Assembly: GCA_947247005.1 (NCBI GenBank)
Contig: OX365948.1
Location: 5,518,001-5,582,000, forward strand
Source of the DNA: Spisula solida
Lineage: Eukaryota; Mollusca; Bivalvia; Venerida; Mactridae
Direction: 5' to 3'
DNA length: 64,000 bases
Of this stretch, positions 11,958 through 22,099 are shown piece by piece; the stretch's first letter is position 1, and the number at the start of each line of letters is the position of its first letter. The position numbers and the translations under genes are program-made. The notes under the pieces were generated by a model. The model saw only the letters and a program-made list of their open reading frames with translations, had not been told where the DNA came from and did no database searches.

Positions 11958-12175
11958 AACAATTTAGTTTTCGTTTCAATAACCAGTGTTCTTCGGTCGA
12001 ACAGAGGATAACTAATACACAATGTCCCTGGCAATTATTGAAAAATGTAATGATGAAAGAAAATTGACCAAACATACTTATTGATACATCTGCATGAATT
12101 ACGCAGGGAATATACATTAAACTACTTGAGAATATATATATTTATCGGCGCCAATTGAAAATTTGGTAAGGTGAT
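11958..12175. repeat. Segmental duplication block A, copy A1 (left part)
   Basis: Similar over ~200 bp to 16,335-16,520 and 29,345-29,570. Shared landmarks are 'taa(t/c)acacaatgtccc', 'acttgagaa.atatat' and 'cagcgtcaa'-like ends. The copy is then interrupted by the 12.5-13.8 kb insertions and resumes at ~14,090. A 60-aa minus frame here is not conserved in the other copies. Confidence 0.6.
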
Positions 12176-12518
12176 GTATTATATTTAAATCTTGCTTTGT
12201 ACGTAGAAGACATTTGCTTGTGTTGAATTTGTATTTTATCGTGTAGTGACAAAATTTAATTTATTCATGAACGCGTTACGCGAGTACAAATATGAAGTGT
12301 TCTCACTATACACTCCCCAAATGTTTTAACCCGTCAGTTTATATTTCATTATCGAGTAGCATGGCCGTTTATCTGCCAAAATAAATCAATACTTAAATGC
12401 AAGTATTATTCAAGTATTGGTATGCAAAATTTCATGAGAGTAGTTGCAGTATTAACAAAATTATAGCAAATATTTATAGTGGCTGGTTAGAACTTTTGGG
12501 TAGTGTAGTACTGAACGT

Positions 12519-12772
12519 TTGACTTGGCGCTAACTAATTCTCGTGTGTTTTCGTTATTGTACCGTAATAATGTTTTTATTAGTTAAAATAACAGGTCTGA
12601 TTTGACAACGGATATTCAAGGGTTCTGAACTATATTACCTGTCACTATTAACTTGTCACCCATGAATATCCATGTTTATCCGTTGTCCAATCAGAGTTGT
12701 TATTTTAACTCATCAAAACATTCTTACGGTACAAAAACGAAAACACACGGAGATCAATTAGCGACAGGTCAA
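12519..12772. mobile_element. ~254-bp foldback MITE
   Basis: Left arm from 'ttgacttggcgctaa' through 'cgtgtgttttcgtt.ttgtac', 'gttaaaataaca' and 'gacaacggat'. The right arm repeats these inverted, ending 'ttagcgacaggtcaa'. Arms of roughly 85-100 nt with scattered mismatches and a ~70-nt loop. No coding potential. Confidence 0.8.
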
Positions 12773-12806
12773 TAGTGTTGGCTAATACAAGATGAGGTAT
12801 TTAAAA

Positions 12807-13636
12807 TATAGTTCGCCGGAGATAACACTAGCCTTTGTTTACAAATAAACATGAAGTTTAAATACATTTTCGATGTTCATTTTGGTTCAATCTTGTGCAT
12901 AATTATACACTTTTAATGATATCCTTTCCGCTACCACGATTTTTTGGGGGGTTATGAGAAATTCATATGGTCCCTGTACCCCTGTCCCTGAGACACTATT
13001 GACTTGAAGCACTGATAAAAACTCGATACATCCGGATGCTACACACCTACCCTAAACCGAAAGTAGAAAAAAATGTCAATATTTCGACTAAAGGTCACCG
13101 GAAATGACGATGTGACGGTGACCCTTGCGCGAACAATTTTTTTTTTTTTAGCTTGACAGGCCTACTTTTTGGCCCCTTTAGGGCATTGTTTCTGACCCCT
13201 TTGTCTAGCCTTATATTCCTGCTATAGAAAAATAAAAACGTTTTGGCGCTAAAGGTTAATGCAATTCCACAGGGAATCGTACCGCAATGGCGGGTAGGAC
13301 CAGGAATTTCAGTTTTGTAAAATCTACGTTCAAAGCCCTCTTTAAAGTGGTCTAGCGGGCCCAAAAACATGTGCACGACCCTGGGCCCGTAATATCCTGT
13401 AGTCTGGGATGCCTGTGTACCAATGACAGCAAAATTCCCGAATTTGGGCATTTAGGTCGAAAACTACGGAAGGCCGAAATGGCCATCTCGGCGAGTCTGC
13501 ATAAGTACGCTATGGTAGCGGAAAGGATATACTCTTTAAATATACACTGATAACTAGCGGCCAGTCGACAGTGGAGTGTTTATAATTTGCTTTGTTTGTT
13601 TATTGATAAGGCTAGAGTTATCCCCGGCGAACTATA
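12807..13636. mobile_element. TIR element 'A' copy 1 (~222 bp), split by a nested element
   Basis: TIR 'tatagttcgccgg.gataac.ctagcctt' at both ends. The same element lies uninterrupted at 61,441-61,658 (218 bp). Subtracting the nested 604-bp element and its 4-bp duplication leaves 222 bp, matching the intact copy. Internal landmarks 'cggccagtcgac' and 'gtttataatttgctt' are shared. TATA at each edge could be a target duplication or part of the TIR. Confidence 0.82.
12923..13526. mobile_element. 604-bp TIR element nested in element A, 4-bp duplication ATAT
   Basis: Perfect 14-bp TIR CCTTTCCGCTACCA / TGGTAGCGGAAAGG, flanked by ATAT at 12919-12922 and 13527-13530. The empty site 'ttaatgatatactcttt' is visible in the second copy of element A near 61,540, proving the boundaries. 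It carries a 118-aa minus frame (13095-13451) with a lysine-rich tail (a poly-T run at 13,137-13,149 on the plus strand). I recognise no domain and do not call it a gene. Confidence 0.85.
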
Positions 13637-13700
13637 CCATATTTACCATATCAATCAAAATAACCAAATATTCTGTTTATTTGATACTCATCTGCCCTGC

Positions 13701-13806
13701 GTTTAACGAAGAATTACGTGACGCACTGTAAGTACGAGGTACGGAACGTTTCGTTCTTGTTTCGTACCAGGTACGGAACGTACGTCATGTAATTTTTCGT
13801 TGAACC
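13701..13806. repeat. ~106-bp inverted repeat (small MITE)
   Basis: 'gtttaacgaagaattacgtg' at 13701 pairs with 'catgtaatttttcgttgaac' ending 13806. Inside, two 'ggtacggaacg' blocks sit with 'ttcgta'. It would form a ~45-bp imperfect stem. No frame. Confidence 0.65.
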
Positions 13807-14089
13807 CATGGCTAGCGTTAGAAATGCCAAATTACCATGCTGTTAAACCTGAATGCATGAGTCCATTGAAAATCCGCCATCTTAAATTATGGGGACTATG
13901 TGTAAATGTGATATTATAAAAATTGCATTAAAACATAAACCAAATTATGATCTAACTAAGGAAACAGCCACATGCCAGTTACGGACAGTGTGTTGTAAAA
14001 ATGAGCAGTTGGATCGGAGCTTATATCACTTACTCCATAGTTAGCATTAAAACAAACAAGTATCAGTTTTTTGTTCGAAACTGCATTAT

Positions 14090-14515
14090 GACTATTTTGT
14101 TAAACATAAGCTCACAATAGTATTACACATCATCACCACGAGTGTCGACAACTGTAATTATCATTATCATCACAGCAACCACTAACTAGAAATGACCATT
14201 AGACAACGATTGACGAGTCAAGTGACACAATACGAGGTGGGTGTATGATACGCTTGTGCTGGAAGAAATTGCATGTACGGAAGTCATTACCAGCGTAGAG
14301 CTGTATGGTTTTTAAAGCAGTACATTTTGTATATAAATGAATCTAGACGAAGGGGTGTTTTCTGTCTTGGGAATGCACATGTCCATTAAGGTAACGTACA
14401 TGGCTTTTCTCATTTCATTAACATCATATTACTTAGACAGTCGCAAATATACAATTTAGCTGTTTGTTGATATACAATGTCTTAAGACTTAATTGGTAGT
14501 GTCATGTGATGATGT
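14090..14515 (+). promoter_or_regulatory. Segmental block A, copy A1 (right part), with TATA box
   Basis: Shares with 16,540-16,955 and 29,680-30,020: 'attgcat.t.cggaagtcatt'-like sequence, 'agctgtatgg', a TATA box (here TATAAATG at 14332), 'cttgggaatg.ac' and an ATG at 14400 after 'acgtac'. From that ATG the frame reads MAFLISLTSYYLDSRKYTI then stop; the other copies read MACLLSSTSDYLACRK and MGCLLSSTSDYLACHK. The TATA-ATG distance is 68 bp against 76 in the others. It looks like a promoter plus first exon, now decayed; function unknown. Confidence 0.45.
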
Positions 14516-14724
14516 GTACACGTACACTAGTCGAATGTTCTAAGTACACACTTTGCAATTGTCATTTAACTGAAAAACCATTAGACATATCAGTGAAACG
14601 AATATACCATTGGAATCAGGAAACTATTGTCTATCAGGTTGAGTTAATTACCATTCTGAAATATAATATCAACATATTAGAAAACGAACATTTATTTCAA
14701 TGCTTAAAACAACAAAATCGCACA

Positions 14725-14960
14725 TCAATATCGTGTATTACCACCGTCTGTCCTGATGACAGCCTGACATCTCTGAGGCATTGAATTGATAAAGATGTGT
14801 ACCAATTGCTGCGGGAGTGCATTCCGTTGTAGTAAAGGATGCGTTTTGAGTTCCTGTGCGTTATGGCGTGGCCGTCGTACTCGGATGCGTCGCCCAAACT
14901 CATACCAGACGTTCTCTAACGAACTTAGGTTCGAGCTGCAAGGCGGCCATTCCATCGTGC
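14725..14960 (-). pseudogene. Tc1-like transposase C-terminal relic
   Basis: The minus strand reads TMEWPPCSSNLSSLENVWYE, then FGRRIRVRRPR, and near the end NSMPQRCQAVIRTDGGNTRY followed by a stop at 14725. This is the C-terminal end of the DDE domain of Tc1-type transposases, in which the '(W)PP.SPDLNPIENVWD' motif carries the final catalytic region and the protein ends '…RCQAVI…GG.T.Y'. Only ~80 of about 340 residues remain, and sequence upstream of 'MEWPP' does not match. No TIRs found. A dead fragment inside the duplicated region. Confidence 0.8.
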
Positions 14961-15049
14961 AACCTAAATAAGAAAGTGCATCACAATCAAATTCCATGTG
15001 ATGAGAATGTGCTCGTTTCTTACAAAAGACAATTTTGATCAAAAATAGT

Positions 15050-16330
15050 GAGTTTTGTTAAATTGTAGTAGTAATTTAGATGATTAATGCCTGTCGAAAG
15101 TTACTTCCATTCTTAACTTCAAATAGCTCCATACAAGTAAATGGACATATTCTGTTCAATTCAGCGATTCTATATTATTTCACGATCTTAAAGTGATACA
15201 ACTATCAGTCAGATGTTGTCATAAACGTGTTTTGACGCATTTAACGACTAAATATAAATGACGCCATATGACGTCTCAATTTAACATTCAGTTCTTTCGT
15301 GAATTCAATGCAACTATCATAATAATAGTTGTGTGCATGAGTTAAGAACACCAAAACAGACAATTAATGAATTAAATCTTACCCGTCTTATTAACTTGTC
15401 AGTTTCAAGCATTCCTATCGCACTTGCGCGCTCCTCAAGTGGCAATTGCGTCATATAATACAAACTATTTTATGGCTTTTTGTTTGGGGGTTGAATGTTA
15501 ATCGCGTATGAATTGATTTGAACAAATTTATACATATTTGAGACGTGTGCTTGAGAAAAAATGTGATTTTATCATTTTCGTCAAGTGTCAATGATATTCA
15601 CGTAGATTTTTATTTTTCTTCTTTTGTAATAAAACCAATCACCAAAATATGATATATGTACAGTTTTATTGAGTTTAAATGATTATGTTGTACATGACTT
15701 TTTGTTGTGTAGCTGTACGGAAGAGAAATCCCGACATGGTTTGGCCAAAGAATGCATGTCAATTATACCCAGGCATGAGCTGTAAGGGAGTATACTGGAT
15801 TCAGCCTGTATGTCCGTCTGTCTGTTTATCGGTACGCATCCACATTTAGTTTTGGGGATTACATTCATTTCGTTGCTGATGGGGTGCTGAAATAAATGGA
15901 AAGAACAAAAAAACACAAGGTCAGTTCAGTGAGAACTTCCGTCGGTCCCTCCGTAGATGCATTCTTGTGGACGCAACTAGATCCTCCTACAATTATAACA
16001 GGACGTCCTTCAAACCTTCACAGATGAAAATCTTCAAACATTCACAGATGAAAAACCACAACAGGTAGACGTGCATGAAGAAAATAGTTTAAGCTGGGAT
16101 GATTTTCGCCCTAAATATGGCCCTTTCTTTGTTTGTTCACTACTAGTATTCGCTATAAAGTGAAATCTTTATTGTGAACGCAACTGTCACAGATGAACAA
16201 CCGTACGTACCATAATCCTGCAATTCATACAACGCTTCATAAGATACTAGAATAATAATTCCCTTCTGGTTTAGAGCATAGAACGTTTAGAGCAATAACA
16301 TCTAATATGATCGAGATCCTTAACGTAATC
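15050..16330. other. Stretch without recognisable genes
   Basis: AT-rich DNA. A short duplication, 'cttcacagatgaaaatcttc' / 'cattcacagatgaaaaacc', lies at ~16,016-16,056. A 77-aa minus frame at 15,683-15,916 is not recognisable. I see no repeat boundaries, RNA genes or exons. Confidence 0.5.
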
Positions 16331-16334
16331 TAAA

Positions 16335-16980
16335 TGTTTTCAGTTTCAGTTATTATTTTTCTTCTACCAAACAGAGACGAACTAATTCACAATGTCCCCT
16401 GTGTAATGATAACAGAAATTGACAAAAAATACTAATGAAAACGTCTTGCTGTTTGTACGGAGGGGGATACATGAAGTAATTGAGAAAATATATATTCATC
16501 AGCGTCAAATAAAATTTATCGCATGGATATTTGGCCTTAATATTATAACATCATCAACATGTCATTATCATGATCATCACCACCGTTGTAACAAACTGTA
16601 CTAGCATCAACATCACTGTCAACGTCAAGGCAACAACAAACAAGACGTGTTCCTATTACACAACTAATGCCCAGTCACGTGACATGTATAGTCCTCTTGG
16701 GCGGAGAGCAATTGCATCTCCGGAGGTATTAACAGCGTAAAGCTGTATGGCTATCCAGTATATAAATAGATTAAGACTAAGGGACATTTTTCCTCTTGGG
16801 AATGTACATTTCCATTACGTGGATATGGTAACGAACATGGCCTGTCTCCTTTCATCTACATCAGATTACTTAGCTTGTCGAAAGGTTACAATTTATCCGT
16901 GTGCTGATAAACAATGTCTTCAGACCGTATTGATGGAGTTCTGTGGTGATGTGTAAATCACGTTTTGTTGTCTATTTGTA
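16335..16980 (+). promoter_or_regulatory. Segmental block A, copy A2: TATA box and short ATG frame
   Basis: The best-preserved copy. It has an E-box-like 'cagtcacgtgacatg' near 16,672, TATAAATAG at 16761-16769, 'cctcttgggaatgtacattt' ~35 bp downstream, and an ATG at 16837 in the context AACATGG. The frame from this ATG runs 39 codons (MACLLSSTSDYLACRK then VTIYPCADKQCLQ…) to a stop at 16956. A weak donor (AAG|GTTACA) lies at the end of the conserved part; copy A3 has a better AAG|GTGACA. Role inferred only from layout. Confidence 0.45.
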
Positions 16981-17477
16981 CGAAATCCCTGAAGATAAAT
17001 CCATCCCAACACACGAGTACTGCCTTTCCTGCCTTTCCTGCCTGACTTAATATTATCTTTTTGGTCAAAGAATAAATGTTTATTTTATTTCCGGAAAATG
17101 AAAACAATACACATGTTTTGCAAAATGTTGTTGCCTCCATTATATGCTGTTTATATTCATGTAATAATGCAACGACGTTCATCTAATGCTACACATACAG
17201 TGGATTTACCGAGAACACGTGTACAAAATCGTATTAATGAAGTAATAAAGGCGCACGGATATTATTAAAACAAAGTTTTATTAACCTCTTTTGGGCATAC
17301 TGCATTCCCTGTTGACAGAAGAAGTGGTGTGAAGTAAGCCGACAGATTCACAGTAGACTATGAGAATAGCAATAAACCTGTCGAACAAGCAGGAAGGTGG
17401 TGGTATTAACAATTTGAATTAAAACAATCAGATTTTAAAGTTGCGCCCGAATAAACGTTACCATAAACTTCGTGAAC

Positions 17478-18415
17478 CTCCTCGATATCTTAGTGGTTGA
17501 GCGTCTGCTTCGAGTGCATGAGGTCTCGGGTTCGACCCCTGGTCGCGTCTTAAGCTCCACACTCGAGAGTTTGGACCGACGTTTGGGCAAACGTTCAGCT
17601 CCGCTAGTAAAAGTTACTTAACGTTTTGAAAAGTTGACGATCGTTGGTAAACGCTGAAGAACGTTGTATTCGTTGAAAATTTATAACATGCAAAAACTCT
17701 GCCGACGTTTGGAAATAAACGCTTATGTAAGTTGTGCTCCGTTTATAAACGTTCCAGAACGCTGAATTAAGTTGATCAAAGTTTGCTTAAGTTAAACTCC
17801 GTTGGCAAACGTCTGCTGAAAAGCTGGTGGTGATAATGAATTTAGTCGAACGTTTATCTAGCGGAGGCCAACGGATATCCAGCGCAATGAACGCGATAGT
17901 AACGCAAGGGCTGGCGTAAGCCAACTTTCCCCAGCGCAAAAGAACGTTTGTCCAACGTAGGCCAACGGGTAGCAACGCAAGTGTGGTTAGCGCAGACGAA
18001 CTTTCAATAACGTTCCAGTAACTAAGGTAAACTTGGTTCAACGGATTCTGGCGTTTGGCACCTCGTTCGTCTAAGTCAGAGTAAGTTAGAGACCGCTACA
18101 CATACGCTATAGTTCACCTACGCCGATAAAAAAGCTACAACGCAAACAAACGTTGTTAAGCGCTTGTAACCGCTGTCAAACGCAGTTGAGCGCTGAGAAG
18201 CGTGTGGTAGATGCATAACGTTCGCAGTGTGAACCAAATTATTCCTCCTCACGAGCGTAATTTCACCGACGTTTGGGCTCATTTTTCTGACTTTTGAAAC
18301 GCTGATCAACGCTGGTACAAACGTTCATAGTGTGAACCCAGCTTTACCAAAGACGAAAGTAAAATGGTAATTTCCCTTGCTTGACGCTCAGCATAAAAAG
18401 GAAACTTGCATCTCT
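17478..18415 (+). mobile_element. tRNA-derived SINE, split by a ~790-bp insertion
   Basis: The head has RNA polymerase III promoter boxes: A-box-like 'tagtggttgagcgtc' at ~17,491 and B box 'ggttcgacccc' at ~17,529, spaced as in tRNA-derived SINEs. The head ends 'ggtcgcgtc' at 17,549. The body resumes after the insertion with 'accaaagacgaaagtaaaa' and 'cgctcagcataaaaagga' at 18,347-18,412, an arrangement I recognise from mollusc SINEs. It is not scored as a tRNA gene: no acceptor-stem pairing, and a SINE body follows. Confidence 0.75.
17550..18346. mobile_element. ~790-bp TTA-flanked insertion in the SINE (Harbinger-type MITE?)
   Basis: TTA occurs at 17550-17552 and 18344-18346. Inside it, imperfect ends 'agctccacactcgagagt' and (reversed) 'agctgggttcacactatg' face each other. 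A 3-bp TWA duplication is typical of PIF/Harbinger, so that superfamily is suggested. The interior is a dense field of AACG/CGTT-containing ~20-nt words ('aaacgttcagc', 'aacgctgaagaacgttg'), unlike anything else in the window. The 84-aa minus frame at 17,787-18,041 has no recognised domain. Confidence 0.6.
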
Positions 18416-18712
18416 TCTCTCATACCCTCTCGGCGCTAGATAACATCAGGAATGATGTGTCGAGAGTGATTAATATAAGTTGGAAAAAACTTGTTTCACA
18501 ATCGACCTTAAATAAATTAGTATAAACTAACATGTACCATAATTTAAAGCATACCTATATCAGTACGTTTTCGTCTTGCTAGAACGTGTGTGTTACAACG
18601 AAAAGAATGATAAAATAAGTCATTCTATGGAAATAAGCAATTCTACTTTGCTATTACTGTAAGTATACTATCCAAAACTACCACACTATGCTGTTGTTGG
18701 TTGTTTTGACAG

Positions 18713-18879
18713 GCATCAATTGGAATGGAGTAAAAAACTTTGAAGACATACTGCAAGGTCATCAATTGATCATTATTTCGACAAGACAAAGCGACATTTA
18801 TAACACGCAAGCCAGGATGCAGAGAGCGAGTAATTCATTCGTACGTCAAGGACGTCCATTAATATCACATCAGGGATAG
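18713..18879 (+). other. Exon-like segment, copy 1 of 3 (block B)
   Basis: A pyrimidine/T-rich tract ends in 'ttgttttgacag' at 18712 and is followed by an open frame. It reads (G)INWNGVKNFEDILQGHQL, then IIISTRQSDIYNTQARMQRA, and stops at 18879. The copy at 37,663 keeps the frame without gaps (LIIIATRHSYIYNT, MQKASNSF); the copy at 35,240 has shifted. Differences between copies 1 and 3 are not concentrated at third codon positions, so current coding is doubtful. No known domain. Confidence 0.35.
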
Positions 18880-19040
18880 TTTTATGATTAATTTGTCTGT
18901 GAACATTGCTAGAACAAGGAAATTATATAACATGATGCGTTTTTTATGGACAACAGTCTTACAATATTTAACCTCCAGACTATGTATGTTGTTTTAGTGA
19001 CAACGCGAGTCCAGAAAGAAGTATTTTAACACGATCTGCG

Positions 19041-20112
19041 GATTAACCCATATACGCGTAGAGGAAAGCAATCTGTATATTATTACCGCAACAAAAACAA
19101 GCCTGGCAATTGGCTGGTACTATTTACAACTCAATGAAATACATAATAAGCATTGATTGAATATACTGTTAAAGTTGTTTCTGCAAATAAACAAATAAAA
19201 CTCCAAAAATATGTTTCGTTCCTTTACAAAACATTGCACATCAGCATATATGCGATTTAAAAGTAGTTCAGTGAAAATAAATATCACGTGACATATGTAT
19301 GAATGAATGAACGTAAACTTTGTGGTACAAACTTCAACTAGTTGCGAACAAGGCAAGTTGCACGAGTATCCAGTGTTACAGCAATGACGCATCTATTTTT
19401 AGAAACTGTATTATACTCTCGGCACTAAGTTTCATAAAAGACTTCTAATAATCAATTAATTTATATTTTTTTCATTTCATGCAATAAATACCCATACTTG
19501 TGTTATTAAAATCGTTTCAATGTTTAAAATGTGTTCTTACCTTCAGAACAGTACGAAGCTCGTTTTCATTAACGAGGGAGGTAATTGTACCAGCTAATAG
19601 CCACTCAATTGCAGCGTGGAATTATGCTCAATGTAAAATGGTCGAAAATTTAATGCGCGCAGTTAAATAGTACGGGATATTATCGCGTTTAGGATCAAAA
19701 TAAAAACTCTGTTCTTGTATTTTGTCGGTGAATTAAACAATGGCAGGACTTCTGATGCGGAAAAAATAAATATTTTTTTCTCATCCGAATGAGTGCCTGT
19801 ATTTTCAAAGTCAGCTATGCAAACGGCCTCATATAAGATTTAAATCATTTGCAGGGTCCTTATTTTCATATTAACCACTATAAAAGCTGTTTATTTTGAA
19901 TTCATGCAGTATGCCATAGACTTAATATATAGTAGGTGCTTTGCTTTAAGTTTGATTGAACAATTGTTTATATTTAATTAATTTGTAAAAAAATGTGGTT
20001 GTACCAGGTCTTGTGGGAGTTACCCAAGAATGACGAGGTGTCATCATTCAGAATATGTTATGGTAGTATCTTGACCAGAAAACATATTGAATGGAATAAA
20101 TTCACCGGTTCA
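19041..20112. other. Stretch without recognisable genes
   Basis: AT-rich, low-complexity in places (19,440-19,500 and 19,760-19,790). A 90-aa minus frame at 19,120-19,392 has no recognisable features. Nothing else supported. Confidence 0.5.
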
Positions 20113-21473
20113 TTAAGGACGTTTGATAGGGTTATTTTTTTTAAATGATACCAAAAATAGGCACAATTATAGTTAAATATATACTGAACAATATGTGAAA
20201 TAAAAAAGGTATGTCGCGGTACAATTTAAGGGGTCATGTGCCCTTTTGCAACATCACTTTTCAGGAAAATGACCAAAGTTTTTGATATTTCGCAATGTAT
20301 TCATTTTTGCATTAAAATCGATATTTTTTCTTGTTAAAATCATTTCCATCGGTTTGTAAGAACAAACACATATTATTCAAACATTCCGATACACTTTTGG
20401 TAATGATAAGAAAATTCACACATTTTTGACAAAAAAGAATTGTAAAAATTTCCGAAAAATGACTGCTAAAAAAGACAAAACAATACACAAAATCGGCCGT
20501 AGCTCAAAAGCGACCTCGATGACCAATATATTTTTATTGCTAATTTTGTTGATAAAAGTGTACTCAATCCAAATATAAAAATAAAAAGATAGGTCACGGG
20601 ACTACTTTTGCGCTATGACGACATTATTGTCCCCCTATATCATAAAAACCTTTGTGAAATTGCGTAAAAACGACACAATATCTGCGCGTAAAAAATATTC
20701 AAACACCAAAAGAGTACTTACATTTGCATATTATGTACATGCAAGTACAGTAAATATAAACTTAAAAGAAATTGACGGGTAACAAGAAGTATTTTAGCTG
20801 CAGTTACGTCGTAATTGTGTCTCTTCGCAATGAAAATTGCGGTAAAATGGCACAAAAAGGCCAAATTAGTACATTTTGCATATATGTTTTTCTCATAATT
20901 CCTAGTCTTGTCATAATTTATTTTTGACCAAGGATTTTGATTAATGCGTACTTTATCTAAATATTAAAATAAAACATAGGTTTTCACGCTAAAATTTGTG
21001 CTATTATGACTGAATTATCTCCCCTTTTCCCCAATTTGTCAGTGACGTCGCATTCCATATAGCAAGGGAGAACAGATTGGCCCTGAATCGCTCACTTGAA
21101 TAATCTTCACAATTTAAGTTAAGACACCATTAAGTCGTTCCCTATATATCAGTAAAAGGGGATCTGTGTATTCCCGCGCAATACACTACAAATACAAAAT
21201 ACATCCATTATAAATTACAGGTAACCCAAGTAATAATTTATAATTTCGCAAAAAAATGAATGAAAATGTAACCGCTATTTCACGCAGTGTGTTTTCATAT
21301 TATTTGCTCAGTGAATTTATTTTTTACCCCAAAGTAGCCATATTTATACGAACCCTAGATAGTATCACGAGAAACATTTTGCCCAATTTTCATAACGATC
21401 CAGTGCCTCTATTCCCGTTTAATGTATATGCGCAGAAATGATGCGCATAAACAACTGTATCAAACGTCCTTAA
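20113..21473. mobile_element. 1.35-kb TIR element flanked by TTAA
   Basis: TTAA at 20113-20116 and 21470-21473 encloses inverted 'ggacgtttgata' ends (20117 onward and up to 21469). TTAA is the duplication of piggyBac-type elements, but it could also be part of the TIR. The AT-rich interior has no transposase frame; the 61-aa frame at 21,256-21,441 is uninformative. Non-autonomous. Confidence 0.7.
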
Positions 21474-21479
21474 GTACTG

Positions 21480-22096
21480 CAGAACTATATCATTAGCACC
21501 TCTACAAAGCAAATTCTCTAGTCTGTGCTCGTCATCCCAGTTCTGGTGCTCTGCTATCACCTCAAATCTGTTGATCCAGACTTTCCCCTCATCCTTTCCT
21601 GTGAAGGTTTGTAATTTTATTGATTTTGTTTTGACTGTTATATTATTCTCATGTTCAGAATCTGAAAACATGCATGTATTACATTGATTATAAGAAGTGG
21701 CTCTATATTGTGCTTAGTCACCTTCAGCATTGTGGTGGTTGTAATTATTGTTTGTTTCAGGCTCTTTTGGACTTTGTGATACTTGATCTTTTTTGCATAT
21801 ATTTGTAAGTAGTGTAGTGTAGTGCTGAGTGCTTGGTACATTTAACATTGCATGCTAACCATGTCTCTCACAACATCTTTCATGTAATCTGGTGAACCAT
21901 GAACCATGATGGTACCTTGATCATCTATCCTCTGGTCATATTCGCATTCGTCTTTTGGTGAAACGTCCATGGTCTGTTTATTCTGTCCACTTGACAAAGT
22001 ACAACTTGATCCTTCTGTATCCTGCTGTTCAAAAGTTGACATTCTAATTCTTTCTTGAGGCGGGTGAATCTTTACTGTAAGTGTCGAAGATTCCAC
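21480..22096 (-). pseudogene. LTR-retrotransposon gag relic (Ty3/Gypsy-like)
   Basis: The minus strand reads from M at 22096 (MESSTLTVKIHPPQERIRMS…) through a frame break near 21,840 and an in-frame stop near 21,715 to KLQTFTGKDEGKVWINRF, EVIAEHQNWDDEHRLENLL, then a break and GANDIVLQYL. The block 'KLPTFdGk..w..fi..FE.ia...nW....r...L...L.G.A.d.v' is the capsid-N signature of Ty3/Gypsy gag. The 5' acidic, polar leader is of unknown value. No protease, RT, integrase or LTR is seen. The TTAA element lies directly downstream, so it may have cut the gag. Confidence 0.65.
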
Positions 22097-22099
22097 CTG

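Larger units (their letters stand above)
17220..19040. repeat. Segmental duplication block B, copy B1
   Basis: The left part (17,265-17,420: 'cttttgggcatactgc', 'agacgacagattcacag'-like, 'aataaac.tgtcgaacaagc') and the right part (18,540-19,030) match the copies at 34,860-35,560 and 37,285-38,000. Between them this copy alone carries a SINE with a further insertion (17,478-18,415). Holds the exon-like sequence at 18,713-18,879. Confidence 0.7.

Noticed and set aside
13095..13451. 118-aa minus frame inside the nested 604-bp element
   Set aside because: No domain, and its lysine-rich tail comes from a poly-T run; the element looks non-autonomous.
17478..17550. Functional tRNA gene
   Set aside because: A and B boxes are present but there is no acceptor-stem pairing, and the sequence continues into a SINE body after the insertion.
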